The notes under the pieces: model-generated
Told to the model about the DNA's origin: nothing
Database searches by the model: none
Seen by the model: only the letters and a program-made list of their open reading frames with translations
Translations under genes and position numbers: made by a program
Shown: in pieces, positions 10,721 through 21,625 of the stretch
How the letters are laid out: every line of letters starts with the position of its first letter
Numbering within the stretch: the first letter of the stretch is position 1
NCBI GenBank assembly: GCA_026874595.1
Contig: CM049318.1
Coordinates: 44,622,456-44,686,455, forward strand
Direction of reading: 5' to 3'
From: Sipunculus nudus
Lineage: Eukaryota; Annelida; Sipuncula; Golfingiida; Sipunculidae
DNA length: 64,000 nt

Positions 10721-12750
10721 TTTCATATTTACAAACATACGAATCAATTTTTTATGTGTTACATACTATGCATGAAACCTATCTAACATACACTTTTTCT
10801 ACCATATCGCTGCGTGCACGCAGTTTCTTCTACAAAAGCAAGTGCCTGAAAAGCGTGCGGCAACATTTTGCGGACGGTGTTCGCCATGTAACCCAATTGC
10901 TTTTATATAACTCAAAATATGCTAAGTCACATATTCAGCGCATTTAAAAAATAGCATAAAAAACTTCGCTCCAGTCCCATTAGTAATATCAAATAAATGA
11001 AACAGAAGGCACTACGCGGGAGAAGAAATGAAATTATAAACCATTTAATTTAAATCATAATACAAGCTGGCCCGATTTTTTTATTCATACAAGGGACCCA
11101 TGGATCACGGCGCCCAGCTGTTATATATGATCACAAAATATGACTTGGATGAGGAGGTAGGCAAAGGCCTGTTTTGTGTGGTAATATAAGCTCTATTATG
11201 AGTTGACAGTGTTTAAATCAAGTTATGTAAGATTTTGATAATACCCTTTGAGACAGGGAAGAAGATTAATGTATTTATAATATTTACAGTTGGAAATGGT
11301 GTGCTATTACCACGCAGGTTTTGACTTGGCCATAAAACTTTACCTACATTGCAGCAGAATAATTTGAAAAGTTAAACTATTTACTAAAAATTAATAAAAA
11401 ATATTGTGTCAAATATAATTTAAATTAAAAATAACAGTATCATCTGTTTTTTCAGCAAAGATTTTTTAATAATATTATCGAAATAAATGATTATTAAAAA
11501 TAATATTATAGAATATATTCATATATGCATTAGTATTCAAATACTTTCATTTCTACCTGTATTCCTATCCTTATGCATGAAATTATGGAGTACATATTCA
11601 TATTTGCATTCAAATACATTTGCAAAGTACTTCACCATGTCTGGTATTTATTCAGTTTTGGGCATCAAGGAAAATGGGGGAATTAGCTCCATGCAGATTA
11701 TATATATATATATATATATATCCATGTTTTCTTGTTCACTTTTTTCTCACCAATCATGATGAAGTCCATCCATATGGTAATAATAAAGTTTATTTTCTTC
11801 TAAGTTCACCAATTAAAATATGTATCCGAAATATTGAAGGTTGACACTCTAACTACAAAAATGATCATAAGATTTTGCTTTAAAAAGTTTCTCATCTAAT
11901 AAAATGAAGCTTTATGAATCTAAATAAAAACAGAACAGAGTCCTGCAATGTCTAAAAGTGCTTGTCTGTCAGAGGCCTGTAACTAAAACCTGAGACATGT
12001 TCCTAAACCTGACTAACCAACCAGATACTTGGATTTAAGCTACTGAATATTATGATACTGACCTTAAACCAGCATTAAAAATACTGTCCATTTAGAACTA
12101 AGAAAAATCTTGACCATCCATATCATCTAAATATATTAACATAATGATCTTACATAAATTTTTATATAAAATGACAAATCTGGTTGATAGGTCATGAAGT
12201 TGACAACCTGAAGATCAAGATGCTCAGTGGAGGAGCAATGTAAAACATTCCTGAAGACTGACCAGCACTCAAATGAGACCCCTGTCAAAACAGGGTGACC
12301 AGCAAAGGGTTATCTGCGCTATAGCAGGTAAAGGATTCTACTTACATGCCTGTACTGAATGAACCTGTATAATAAGCTACACTGAAGAGTAACAAGAATT
12401 TATAGTTATTTGGCCCAATAATCACCACAATCATAACAGTTTCAGCTGAACAAAAGTTCTTGAGAATCCAGAATAAACAAATATCACAAATCTAAATAAT
12501 GATCATAAGTACTTGGTTTTATGAATTTTATTTATATTAAAAAAACTATTATATTCACTTTGGACTACCGTCACATCAATCTACACACTAGACATAGCAA
12601 GAGTCTTATGACAATTATAAACATTACAGAAATCATAATGAGAACTTGTCTAAGATCTAGTTTTTGATCATATTCAAATTTTTATATTAAAAAAAATGTA
12701 TCAGGTAATCTCAGCTATGAAACCATTATATGTGTAAAAACATAAAGCGA
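10721..12750. other. AT-rich non-coding stretch
   Basis: No gene recognised. Contains a short (AT)n run (11698-11721) and the perfect 14-bp palindrome CTGCGTGCACGCAG (10810-10823). Short frames here are AT-driven and lack domain signals. Confidence 0.4.
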
Positions 12751-12756
12751 AGGATA

Positions 12757-13800
12757 AGAACACCCTATAAATGTTACAAGGAGAAACCTATAGATGGGCA
12801 AGTTTAATTTTATTAACTGAAATATAGGAGCCATTAATATAAATTCTGATTATTTACATAGTCTTGTGCCAGCTGATACAGCCACATGTCTAAATGTCAT
12901 TAGTGAAACATATTGACATCTTTATTCAGTGCTTGTCTGAGTAAAATTAAAAAATGTTGACATATTTAAATTTTTTTTAAATTTGAAAAAAATATAAATT
13001 AACAAGCTGAAACACTTGGAAAAGACCTGGAAATTTAGATTAATATTCTCAACTGCATCTTTGTCTATCATTTATTCCCTTCATATAATCCCCAATAGTA
13101 TAGAACAATATAGTTTAATTTTTTTTTCATTATTAAAACTGAAAAGATAAATACCGTAGGTGACTCAATGGTGTTATTTGGAATACAGTTTCATCCATTC
13201 ATACAAAATGCATAAAACATCAGTAATTGCAAGGTAATACCCTGTTACTCATCAACTATCAAATTCCTTTTCTATTGATTTTTTTCAAAGTTGTTGTTAC
13301 AGATTATTGTTTATTGTTATGCTGTTGGTCTAAACAACTAATAGGTGCGTTAGGTTGGACACCTGGATCAACTTAGGCAAGCCATAAGCTGCCTGGCTGA
13401 CTAGTATATGCCACGCCTCAAGCGTGCATAATTGGCCTGAGAGGTCAACTAAAGGACATACAGGTGACTGAAGACGGACTGTGTAGAGCCTAGGGTCTGA
13501 CATGGTCTCATAAAAACTATAATATAAGCAACAGTTTTTGGCCAATTTCTTTCAACTTTCAACAGTTACAAGCTAAAATCCTTATTTCTGCATGATATGA
13601 AAATTATATCAACAGTGATTACAGGAAACAAACATGCCATGGTCAAATTTAGGCAAAATTTAAGGTACCGATTTTATATTTATGCTAATAACTTGTAAAA
13701 TTTGGAAAATTCAGAGCTAATTTTTGGTATATAATTGAATCTTGATTAAATAATGTTGTATCCCTGTCAAAAAATCTCTAGCTTCAGCATTTCTCATGTT
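12757..13800. repeat. Dispersed ~1 kb repeat, copy 2 (no SINE)
   Basis: Colinear with 367-1400. At the position equivalent to the SINE insertion in copy 1, the sequence runs without interruption (about 12762-12784). This provides an empty-site allele for that insertion. Confidence 0.7.
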
Positions 13801-14895
13801 AAGGGAGTAAATATATTTCTTGATTTTTTACAAAGTGCATTATGTTTAGGCCCATAACGTAAAACAATTTCGCAATACTGACATCATTTTTGGCATGTGC
13901 AAAGAGTATGAATAGAAGAACAAGTATATTATATATGATGAAAGTCAGATCAGTGGTTGTGATTTTAGGCAGTCTTGAAGTGTAACAATGGTTTTTTTTA
14001 TTGAAAACTAAATTTTTTCTTAATATCTCGAAGGAATGAAGTTTTAGTGACCAAACTTTTGGTATGGTAGGGGGTTTTGGGGACATCTAACTGTATGCCA
14101 AATTTTGGGAGCTGAGAGCTGGCTTGAGAAGCTGGGGAGCTGAGCTCGAGCAAACTGCATAACACTTGCTTGATCTACACAATACTTTACAAGGCGCTTG
14201 TAAAATTGAATAAAATCTACAGATTTTTATCAACTGATTTCAAATTTCAGATGTTAATAGATGAAATGCTAATGATAACATGCTGTGAAAATTAAATCCA
14301 CAGCATTTACAGGAAAAAAATGTGCCATGGTCAAATCCTGGCAAAATTTAAGGTACCGATTTTATATTTATACTAATGTTGGGAATACAATTGAATCTTG
14401 ATTAAATATAGTTTAATACCTGAAAAAAAAGTTTTTAGCTTCAGCGATTCTTAAGTTAAGGGAGAAAAAATATTTTCTGAATTTTTACAAAGGTCATTAT
14501 GTTCGGGCCGATTACTTATAGAATTTAAAAAATACTGAAATAATTTCTGGTATGTACACAGGAAATATATAGAGGAATATATATATGAAAAGTGATCAAT
14601 ATCAGGTCAGTAGTTTTGATATTAGGCAGTCTTTAAGTGTTACAATGGGTTTTTAATGGAAAACCTAGGTTTTTCCTTAATAATTCGAAGGAAAGAAGTC
14701 CTAGTGAACCAATTTTCGGCATGGTAGGAGATCTTTGGGACTTCTAAAGGTATGCTGAATTTCAGATTCGTAGGTCCAACGGTTTCAAAACGTGCCAGTT
14801 TAACGGACGGACGGACAGACGGACGGACGGACAGCCGACGGACAAAGGACCACGACTATAGCTCAGATGACTTATAGTCAGCTGAGCTAATAAAG
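13570..14895. repeat. Tandem repeat pair ending in (CGGA)n and a hairpin
   Basis: 13570-14070 and 14225-14740 share ordered motifs (ATGCCATGGTCAAAT, AAATTTAAGGTACCGATTTT, CTTCAGC...TTAAGTTAAGGGAG, GGCAGTCTT). The second copy is followed by (CGGA)n-type repeats at 14813-14843 and an 8-bp-stem hairpin (TAGCTCAG 14859-14866, CTGAGCTA 14882-14889). I recall similar CGGA-plus-hairpin tails as frequent in molluscan genomes. The element class is not identified. Confidence 0.55.
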
Positions 14896-17115
14896 CATAC
14901 GATTTATCACTAATAATATTTCTTAGGTGTTTTTATTCAGAAGAAGTGAAATGAAGGCACATATTGGTTGCAACGAATTTATTTATATAACAAAACACAA
15001 AGTATATAGGAATCTGTAATACAATACATATATATACAGAATGTCATTTTTGTTATAACAAAGAAAAATAAGATCAAAAGAGAAATATATTGTGACGTAT
15101 CAGTTACTGAGACCTGTTCATGCATATACCGATCCCACTAAAAACTACCCAACTAAGAATATTTTAAATATGGACTTGAACATCAATTTGACTTCTAAAC
15201 CCCATTATTCCAAAGCCAATTGTGTACACAATGTACGCCTAAGAATACTGGGTACGAACGTAGAATTACTCACGCACCTCTATGAGGCAGGACACTTGTA
15301 TGAATAGAAAACCTTTTTTTAACCATCTTCTTCTGTCTTAATTTCGCCACTTATTTTCAACTGCCTCTTCCTTCTTCATTACATTAATTCTAATCACCAT
15401 TACGTCCGTCCGTCCGTCCGCACATAGCTAGTCAAGACAGTGCGTGAGTGATTCTACATTCGCTTCGAATACTGATATTAAATATTTGCAGAACTTGAAT
15501 GTGAAATACATTTTTTACATAGGTGACAAATCTACTTTTTTTCTACCCGATACTGGAGTAAAAATAGCGCATTAAAAGTGGAACCATTTCTCACAATTGT
15601 CACATAGAACCATATCAGCAATACAGTATATATCGTTATATCAACAGAATGTTGTTTTAGTTAATGAGGAAGTATAGTGTTGAATAATTTTATAAAGATT
15701 AATGGCAAATTTCATACATGCTCCTGTTGCTTCAAATGAGTAGATCAACAATCCAGGATTAATGGCACTCAGGTAAGAAAGTAATCATGTAAACTGGTAC
15801 CAGTCCTATATTACATGACTGGAGTAAAATTATTACAATATTAAAATTTTTTAAAAATAAAATTCCTGTCTAAATTGGTAGGCTTATAGTTGAAATATAA
15901 ATCGATCCATTGCATTGGACTACAAATTAGCTGCTATTCAAAATGGTGTACTTTACATCTTTTTCTTTTTCTTTACAAGTATTTTACACATGACGTTGAA
16001 GAACTGAAAATGCCACGTTGGGTCATAATAAACAAGGTAAATAATATGTAGCTTGTTATTAAAAAAAGCTATTTGTACTTGCAACGCGTATCGGATCATT
16101 GCCTCCAGTTTCAGTCATTTTCAGACATAATTTAAACATGTTAGACGATCTTTCCTCCTTGTTGGTGATGTACAGATGTAATGTTCCTAAGAAAAGTGAG
16201 AAAACATATTGTTCATGTTATTCCCCGCATAAATTATACATTAAGTTCCAACAATCAAATTTACGAACAAACACCCAACAAAATAAATTTTTCTGACCAG
16301 AAGTGGTGGACCGCAAAACCTGGCCGCACGCTTTCAGGCAATTGTTCTGGCAGGTGGAACTGCGTGCACGCAGCATGCGCGCGTTTTAACCAGTCCCCTG
16401 ATAAAGAGCTCATCGGCAATGATTTACGTACTTCTTGACTAAGATACCTGTCACGAGTGATTCTCTATAATGGTTATAATGGCTCTCAGTTGTTTTACTT
16501 ATTTCCTGTGAAAACCGAATGATTGCCAATACATCGCCCCTACCTGCTACCATATTCAACCTTAAAATATCCGTTCCCTACCGTCCACTCGAAGATATTT
16601 GCTAACAGTAGGGGGCGCTGCAATAATTTTTTGGCAGGTGTTCACCGGCCAGGTGAGATAAATAGCTGAGATATGCACTTAGTATAAATGTATATAAAAT
16701 TTGTATTTATTAAAAATTAAATATGTTAAATATATATCGCTAAGCACTGAAGTGAGTACCTTGGATTTTAATGTAATTTATTAAGTATGCAATTGACTTC
16801 TTATACACTATATTTCTTTTCCAATAAGCCAGTACATTTAGGTTTCCCCCATAAGAATGATATTTTTTTGGATCCAAACGAAAACTGACACACCATTTCA
16901 CAAGCCACAGGTTTTTGTCTCGAATAGAATTAGTGAAAGTATCACAGATATCATATTACAGTATAAAAAAGTACACGCATGACTTTCAAAAAAGCATTCT
17001 GTGAAATCCCAATACAAAATTGAAACTATCAGAAAAGAGAAAGTCAAGGGGATTATAATAAATTCAACATTAAGTTTTAAGTAACAAATGGCAAACTAGA
17101 TTACCAATGCCAACT

Positions 17116-17118
<3 letters not shown>
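14896..17118. other. Non-coding stretch
   Basis: No gene recognised. A CCGTCCGTCCGTCCG tract near 15405-15420 is the opposite orientation of the CGGA tail at 14.8 kb. The palindrome CTGCGTGCACGCAG recurs at 16360-16373. Two short plus-strand frames around 16.1-16.4 kb overlap each other and show no domain. Confidence 0.4.

Positions 17119-17177
<59 letters not shown>
17119..17177. repeat. (AT)n microsatellite abutting gypsy element A
   Basis: AT run directly left of the 3' LTR of element A. Another (AT)n run lies right of its 5' LTR (37577-37632), suggesting A inserted into an AT-microsatellite region. Confidence 0.95.
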
Positions 17178-17179
<2 letters not shown>

Positions 17180-17181
<2 letters not shown>

Positions 17182-18340
17182 TAACGTTTTTACCCCCTTT
17201 TTATTATAACCCGAACCCTGGCCGTTATTAATTAATGCGGGCAAGGGAGTACTAAGCAGGTTTGCTGGTCCTCGCTACGCGTCACTAAGTCTTGTAAAAT
17301 ATTTAAGACTGGAGAAATGTTTAAAAATATCACAGGGGGTTAATCCCCGTGTGTGGAGACTTCTCGTTGTGTTTTGAACCAAAAAAAAAATAACTAACTC
17401 CCACGTAAAACAAAGTACATTTAATACAAAAATAACTTCCAGTTACACAGAGAAAGTTCAAACAATACAAATCACATGGAGTCACCCGCTTACGAATAAA
17501 ACAAAACAAAAAAGTCTCTATCTGCAGCATTTTAAACATTGATGCGTGCAGCCTCCATGACTGGCCTCACGTGCGACAGACCGTATAACTGCCTGCATAT
17601 TTACACTGGAAAATACTGAAGAATGATAAACCTATTCCTTCTCCGTACCCTCAGATATCTACTCTACAGCTTTAAGTTAACCTGGCTGTACAAAACCGCA
17701 GCCCTTAAAAGTTAACCCATGTCTAACTGTCTATAAAAAAACAAGATCCCGGCCAAGACATGCTAACCACAGCCCCGAAATGTTAAACTCACGTCTAACT
17801 ATTCAGAAAACAAGATCCCGGCCAAGACATGCTAACCACAGCCCCGAAATATTTGTTAAACTCACGTCTAACTATTCAGAAAACAAGATCCCGGCCAAGA
17901 CATGCTAACCACAGCCCCGAAATGTTAAACTCACGTCTAACTATTCAGAAAACAAGATCCCGGCCAAGACATGCTAACCACCGCCCCGAAATGTTAAACT
18001 CACGTCTAACTATTCAGAAAACAAGATCCCGGCCAAGACAATGCTCACCTCTCGATGATCGCTGCTAAAAGCGAAATGCGCTCCCTCTCAGACAGCGCTG
18101 GACAACTTGGTAATTTATCTCTTAGCCAATCAGAACCCGAGCCTGACACATGTCAAAGGTCAAAGCGTGTTCAGCGTGGGTCCCGTGCGGCGCCAGGCAG
18201 GGCCAGGCGGGTCCGCTGACCCGGCTGACGAAATACATTAAGCTATCTAACGTAAAGCATTAAATAAATCAACTTGCACACACGAGAACGAAAAAAAATA
18301 ATAAAGAAATACAACTTGCACAAAACCTAAACTCGCTGCA
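17180..18340 (-). repeat. 3' LTR of element A, with expanded 69-bp minisatellite
   Basis: Homologous to 36557-37504 but 213 bp longer. The excess is a 69-bp unit (beginning CAAGATCCCGGCCAAGACA) present about four times in tandem at 17742-18040, against one copy plus a partial in the other LTR. Short minus-strand frames repeated in both LTRs are not genes. Confidence 0.9.
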
Positions 18341-18353
18341 CTCCATCCCCCTT
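18341..18353 (-). promoter_or_regulatory. Polypurine tract of element A
   Basis: On the minus strand the bases just upstream of the 3' LTR read AAGGGGGATGGAG, a purine run in the position needed to prime plus-strand DNA synthesis. Confidence 0.8.
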
Positions 18354-18626
18354 ACACTAAGCTAATACTGCCCTCGTACTCTAAAAAAATCTCTGAACAA
18401 AAGTTAGAGCTACATAATATTATAAGAACAAATATTCCATGAGCAAAATTTACAGTTACAGAAGTACTAAACAGAGAAATTAGCTATACAGTTTCCAATA
18501 TCCACAAAAGGGGAAATAAACAATTACACATATTTACATTTACACAGTAAGAATACAAAGCTTAGAACAAGATCCCCTTATACAATATTTACATCTACAA
18601 AATTCACAAAAGGAGATATTATATAG

Positions 18627-18695
<69 letters not shown>

Positions 18696-18756
18696 ACATT
18701 TACATATTATGAATACAAAACCTGAAAACAACATGCAAAACATTACATATGCAATT
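18354..18756. other. 3' non-coding region of element A
   Basis: Lies between the end of the extra ORF and the polypurine tract. Contains an (AT)n run at 18630-18693 and no gene. Confidence 0.6.
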
Positions 18757-19092
18757 TCATCGAGTACTCTTCTCGGTCCTCTCCGTTGTCTCCTCCCGCT
18801 GACCACACGCGTCTTTCACGATCTTCCTGAGGCACTCATTCTCCCGCTTCAAGTCGTCGTTTTCTCTCAACGGAGATTCCGTTGTGTGTCGACCTTCTCC
18901 AGCCAGCTTTTAGTCTCCAATTCCTTGAGCCGTTGTTTGACCCCCTTCTCCCGGGCGGTCCACCTGCGAGTTGCCGGCGGGTCTCCGCTAGCTCATCTAG
19001 GAGGGCTGCTCGCTCCGATGAGCGATCCCCTGATGATGGCTGCTCCGGAGGGGCCTCTACTGCAGCTGGAACGAGTTGCATATCCTGAAGGG
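18757..19092 (-). pseudogene. Distal part of element A extra ORF (coiled-coil/bZIP-like)
   Basis: Continuation of the extra ORF whose first part is at 29330-30071; element B separates the two. On the minus strand it encodes a short helical segment (residues like ERAALLDELAETRRQLAG) and then, after a frameshift, a leucine-rich heptad stretch containing KRENECLRKIVKDA that ends at the stop at 18757. This resembles a leucine-zipper coiled coil. The open frame starting inside the LTR of B is an artefact of the insertion. Family unknown; position after integrase corresponds to an env-like or accessory ORF. Confidence 0.6.
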
Positions 19093-19305
19093 TATAAGGG
19101 TTGTTTTCCTTCTCACCACATATATACAAGTTCACACCCCAAACTCTGTTTGTCCTTCACAAGGTTTAGCCTATTCACAGCCAACAGACGAGGTCCCGCC
19201 ATGTGCCCAGGTCTCTAACTAAACCGGAAGAGAAAGTTACCTAACCTCCGCACAATGACTACAATATAGTGCATGCCTTACACTCTCCAAACAAAGATCA
19301 CTACA
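19093..19305 (-). repeat. 3' LTR of element B
   Basis: About 98% identical, apart from a 5-bp indel, to 29122-29329. The minus strand starts TGTAGTGATC. It ends TTATA rather than the usual CA, as does the partner copy. Confidence 0.85.
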
Positions 19306-19320
19306 TCACCTCCCCCTGAA
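19306..19320 (-). promoter_or_regulatory. Polypurine tract of element B
   Basis: The minus strand reads TTCAGGGGGAGGTGA immediately upstream of the 3' LTR. Confidence 0.7.
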
Positions 19321-20015
19321 GCAAGTACATGGTTGTATTATAGTCAGGAGTGATGTTACTTTACTTTAAGGATAATTATCATATATATCTCTACTGTATT
19401 TTCCTTGGTTCATAATATAGTTAATATAGAAAATAGTTAGTTGAGAGATTCACAGAGTTCATATGAAATAAAACACAGTTCCTTGTTTTCACCATAACAA
19501 CAGACCAACATAGGTCACCATCTCTCAATAATATCACCTATGATTGTACTCTAAGGCATTATGTTTACCGCCTCTCTCAGTCTTTGGTTCGCCATCCCTT
19601 TATCCCATGAGTGCCTATACTAAGGTACTCACTAATAAAGGTCAATTACATTATTACATTATTCAGTCTCATATATGGATGCAATTCAACCAGATCAGGT
19701 GTAAGCATGTTATCATGTCCAATAAAAATCAGGTGTATACATGAACATTATTAAATATTAGAGATGTGTAACCATCTCTGACATATAATATACTGTAATA
19801 TACTGTAAGGTATCATGTATGGTGTATGCATGAACATTATTAAACAGTTAAGGTACATAAACAGTTCAGTCCTATATTATGCACAATTCATCACTACACT
19901 CACAGTTCCACCATCATATCAGGATGTGCCTTACTCAAATAGTGTGAATAGGGGTAGACTACCCTAAACACAGTGGTTCCAAGGGCATTATTCTGGGTAC
20001 CACTAATTTGGAATA
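19321..20015. other. 3' non-coding region of element B
   Basis: Sequence between the integrase stop and the polypurine tract. AT-rich, with no gene seen. Confidence 0.6.
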
Positions 20016-21083
20016 TTATTCATAATAAAGCTTCAGCTGGTCCACATGTTTGGGTTCTAAACCTTTCTTCGTACGGATATGAACATCAACGTTACCTAGT
20101 TGTTTTTCAACAGTATATGGTCCCTCCCACCGAGGAGACAACTTTGCTGATAACTGTTTATCCGCATCAGAAACCGGGTGGGTTTTCAATAACACTCTAT
20201 CACCAGGCACAATAGTAGCATCTCTCCTTCCCCTATCGTAGTGAATCTTTCTGGCAGCAGCCTGATCAAGCATCCTAGCACTGGCCTGATCAGCATGGAC
20301 TTTGTCTTTAGCGAGTTTGGATATCATATAGCTGTTATGATCTGATGGTCCATCAGCAGGAGAGGTTAACAATTTATAAGCGATCGGTGATTCTAGTTCA
20401 CGTGACAAGTTCAGCGCAGCTGGACTCCATCCAGTAGACTGGTTTTCTATGGAATTTAGAGCAAATCTGAATTCTGCAAGATGGATATCCCAGTTTTGAT
20501 GATCATCACCGTCCTCACGTACATAACTGGCTAACATAGCCTTTATATCACGATTGACCCTCTCCACCCAGTTACACTGAGGGTGGTAGGGAGTACTATG
20601 TATAAGATCAACGCCCCACTTATTACATACAACTTGTAAAAACTTGGAGGTGAATTGCGAACCGTTATCAGTCAGAAGTTTCTTAGGTGGACCATAACGC
20701 GTAAATACTTCTCGCACCAAACACAAGCTTATGATCTTCCCAGTAGCTCTAGTTAAAGGGAAAAGCTCCACCCACTTAGTAAAATGGTCTCTGGTCACCA
20801 GAATGTATTTATGGCGAGCACGCGTGGATGGTAACGGACCAACCAAATCTGCTGCTAGTAATTCCCATGGTTGCGAAGATTTTATCACTTCCATAAATCC
20901 AGGTGGTTTACGATTCACTGGCTTAATTTCCTGACATATCCGACAACGACGAACATAATCTCTGACATCTTTACCGATGCCCTTCCAGTAAAAATGATGT
21001 ACTATACGGTTCAAAGTCTTGCGTCGACCGAAGTGGCCAGCTGTAGGAGAATTATGTAACTCTTTAAGCACAGTCAATTTCAA
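20016..21083 (-). CDS. Integrase of element B (gypsy pol C-terminus)
   Basis: Open for 355 residues. The N-terminal HHCC zinc-binding module is visible (H10, H17, C47, C50). The catalytic core has D79 (AADLVGPL), D139 (LLTDNGSQF) and E174 (WVERVNRD), with 34 residues between the last two, as in gypsy groups with a shortened HPQxNxxER loop. The C-terminal part contains a GPYTV motif (SPRWEGPYTVEK) and ends VDQLKLYYE. It would insert the cDNA of element B. The frame is uninterrupted but is cut off from RNase H by a LINE, and its first residue is not an authentic start because it is a polyprotein segment. Confidence 0.9.
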   Translation of the reverse strand: MKLTVLKELHNSPTAGHFGRRKTLNRIVHHFYWKGIGKDVRDYVRRCRICQEIKPVNRKPPGFMEVIKSSQPWELLAADLVGPLPSTRARHKYILVTRDHFTKWVELFPLTRATGKIISLCLVREVFTRYGPPKKLLTDNGSQFTSKFLQVVCNKWGVDLIHSTPYHPQCNWVERVNRDIKAMLASYVREDGDDHQNWDIHLAEFRFALNSIENQSTGWSPAALNLSRELESPIAYKLLTSPADGPSDHNSYMISKLAKDKVHADQASARMLDQAAARKIHYDRGRRDATIVPGDRVLLKTHPVSDADKQLSAKLSPRWEGPYTVEKQLGNVDVHIRTKKGLEPKHVDQLKLYYE

Positions 21084-21089
21084 AACTTG

Positions 21090-21240
21090 AGGCTACATAC
21101 AAAGTCAATTTTACCTGCTTCTTCAGGCAAAACACCAACACAAACATCATGATACCACCTGTCACATTTATCACATTGGATCCAGTCCAACAGGCTATCA
21201 GTTGGTTGTACACAGTCCAGTGCCTCACACTTATTACCAA
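21090..21240 (-). pseudogene. PHD-finger-like segment upstream of the integrase in element B
   Basis: On the minus strand, from the LINE junction toward the integrase, the frame encodes KCEALDC, then DWIQCDKCDRWYHDVCVGV and DFVC, the Cys/His spacing and the conserved Trp of a PHD finger (C4HC3) except that the final Cys is not seen. The frame then meets a stop, and the integrase is in another frame, so one frameshift separates them. The N-terminal side is cut by the LINE. It may be a chromatin-reading module of the Pol protein. Confidence 0.55.
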
Positions 21241-21625
21241 ATTTTTTTTTTTTTAACAATTCTTTATTCCATTATATTTACATTGAAACAATAACAACAA
21301 TGTACATTGAACAATAGACAATATACACACATACATTGATAGACAAAATCAAACCCACAACAACATAAGGAACTACGTTCAGTTATTTCTATGTACACAT
21401 TCTCTCTACTGTTGAATTTGAATACATTTATGGAACGTTTTCCAATATTAAACAATGATAAGACATACCTAACAATAAGGGAACATTTCTGTAATTTATT
21501 TCTAGAATATGTTTCTTAACCAGTTCCAACAATACATAGTACATGACATTTACTTGCATACTTATTCACCTGAAATTTATAGAAATTGGAGATAATTTAA
21601 AAATTAGAAAAAAAAATAATTTTGA

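Noticed and set aside
17330-17539. Small minus-strand protein gene starting MFKMLQIETF, repeated at 36672-36917
   Set aside because: It lies in both LTRs of element A and has no domain. It is non-coding LTR sequence that happens to be open.
17742-18040. CRISPR-like array of regular repeats
   Set aside because: The 69-bp units are directly adjacent with no unique spacers and lie inside an LTR of a eukaryotic retrotransposon.
18709-19218. 169-residue plus-strand frame
   Set aside because: It is antisense to the element A extra ORF and crosses the LTR of element B, so it cannot be an original gene.
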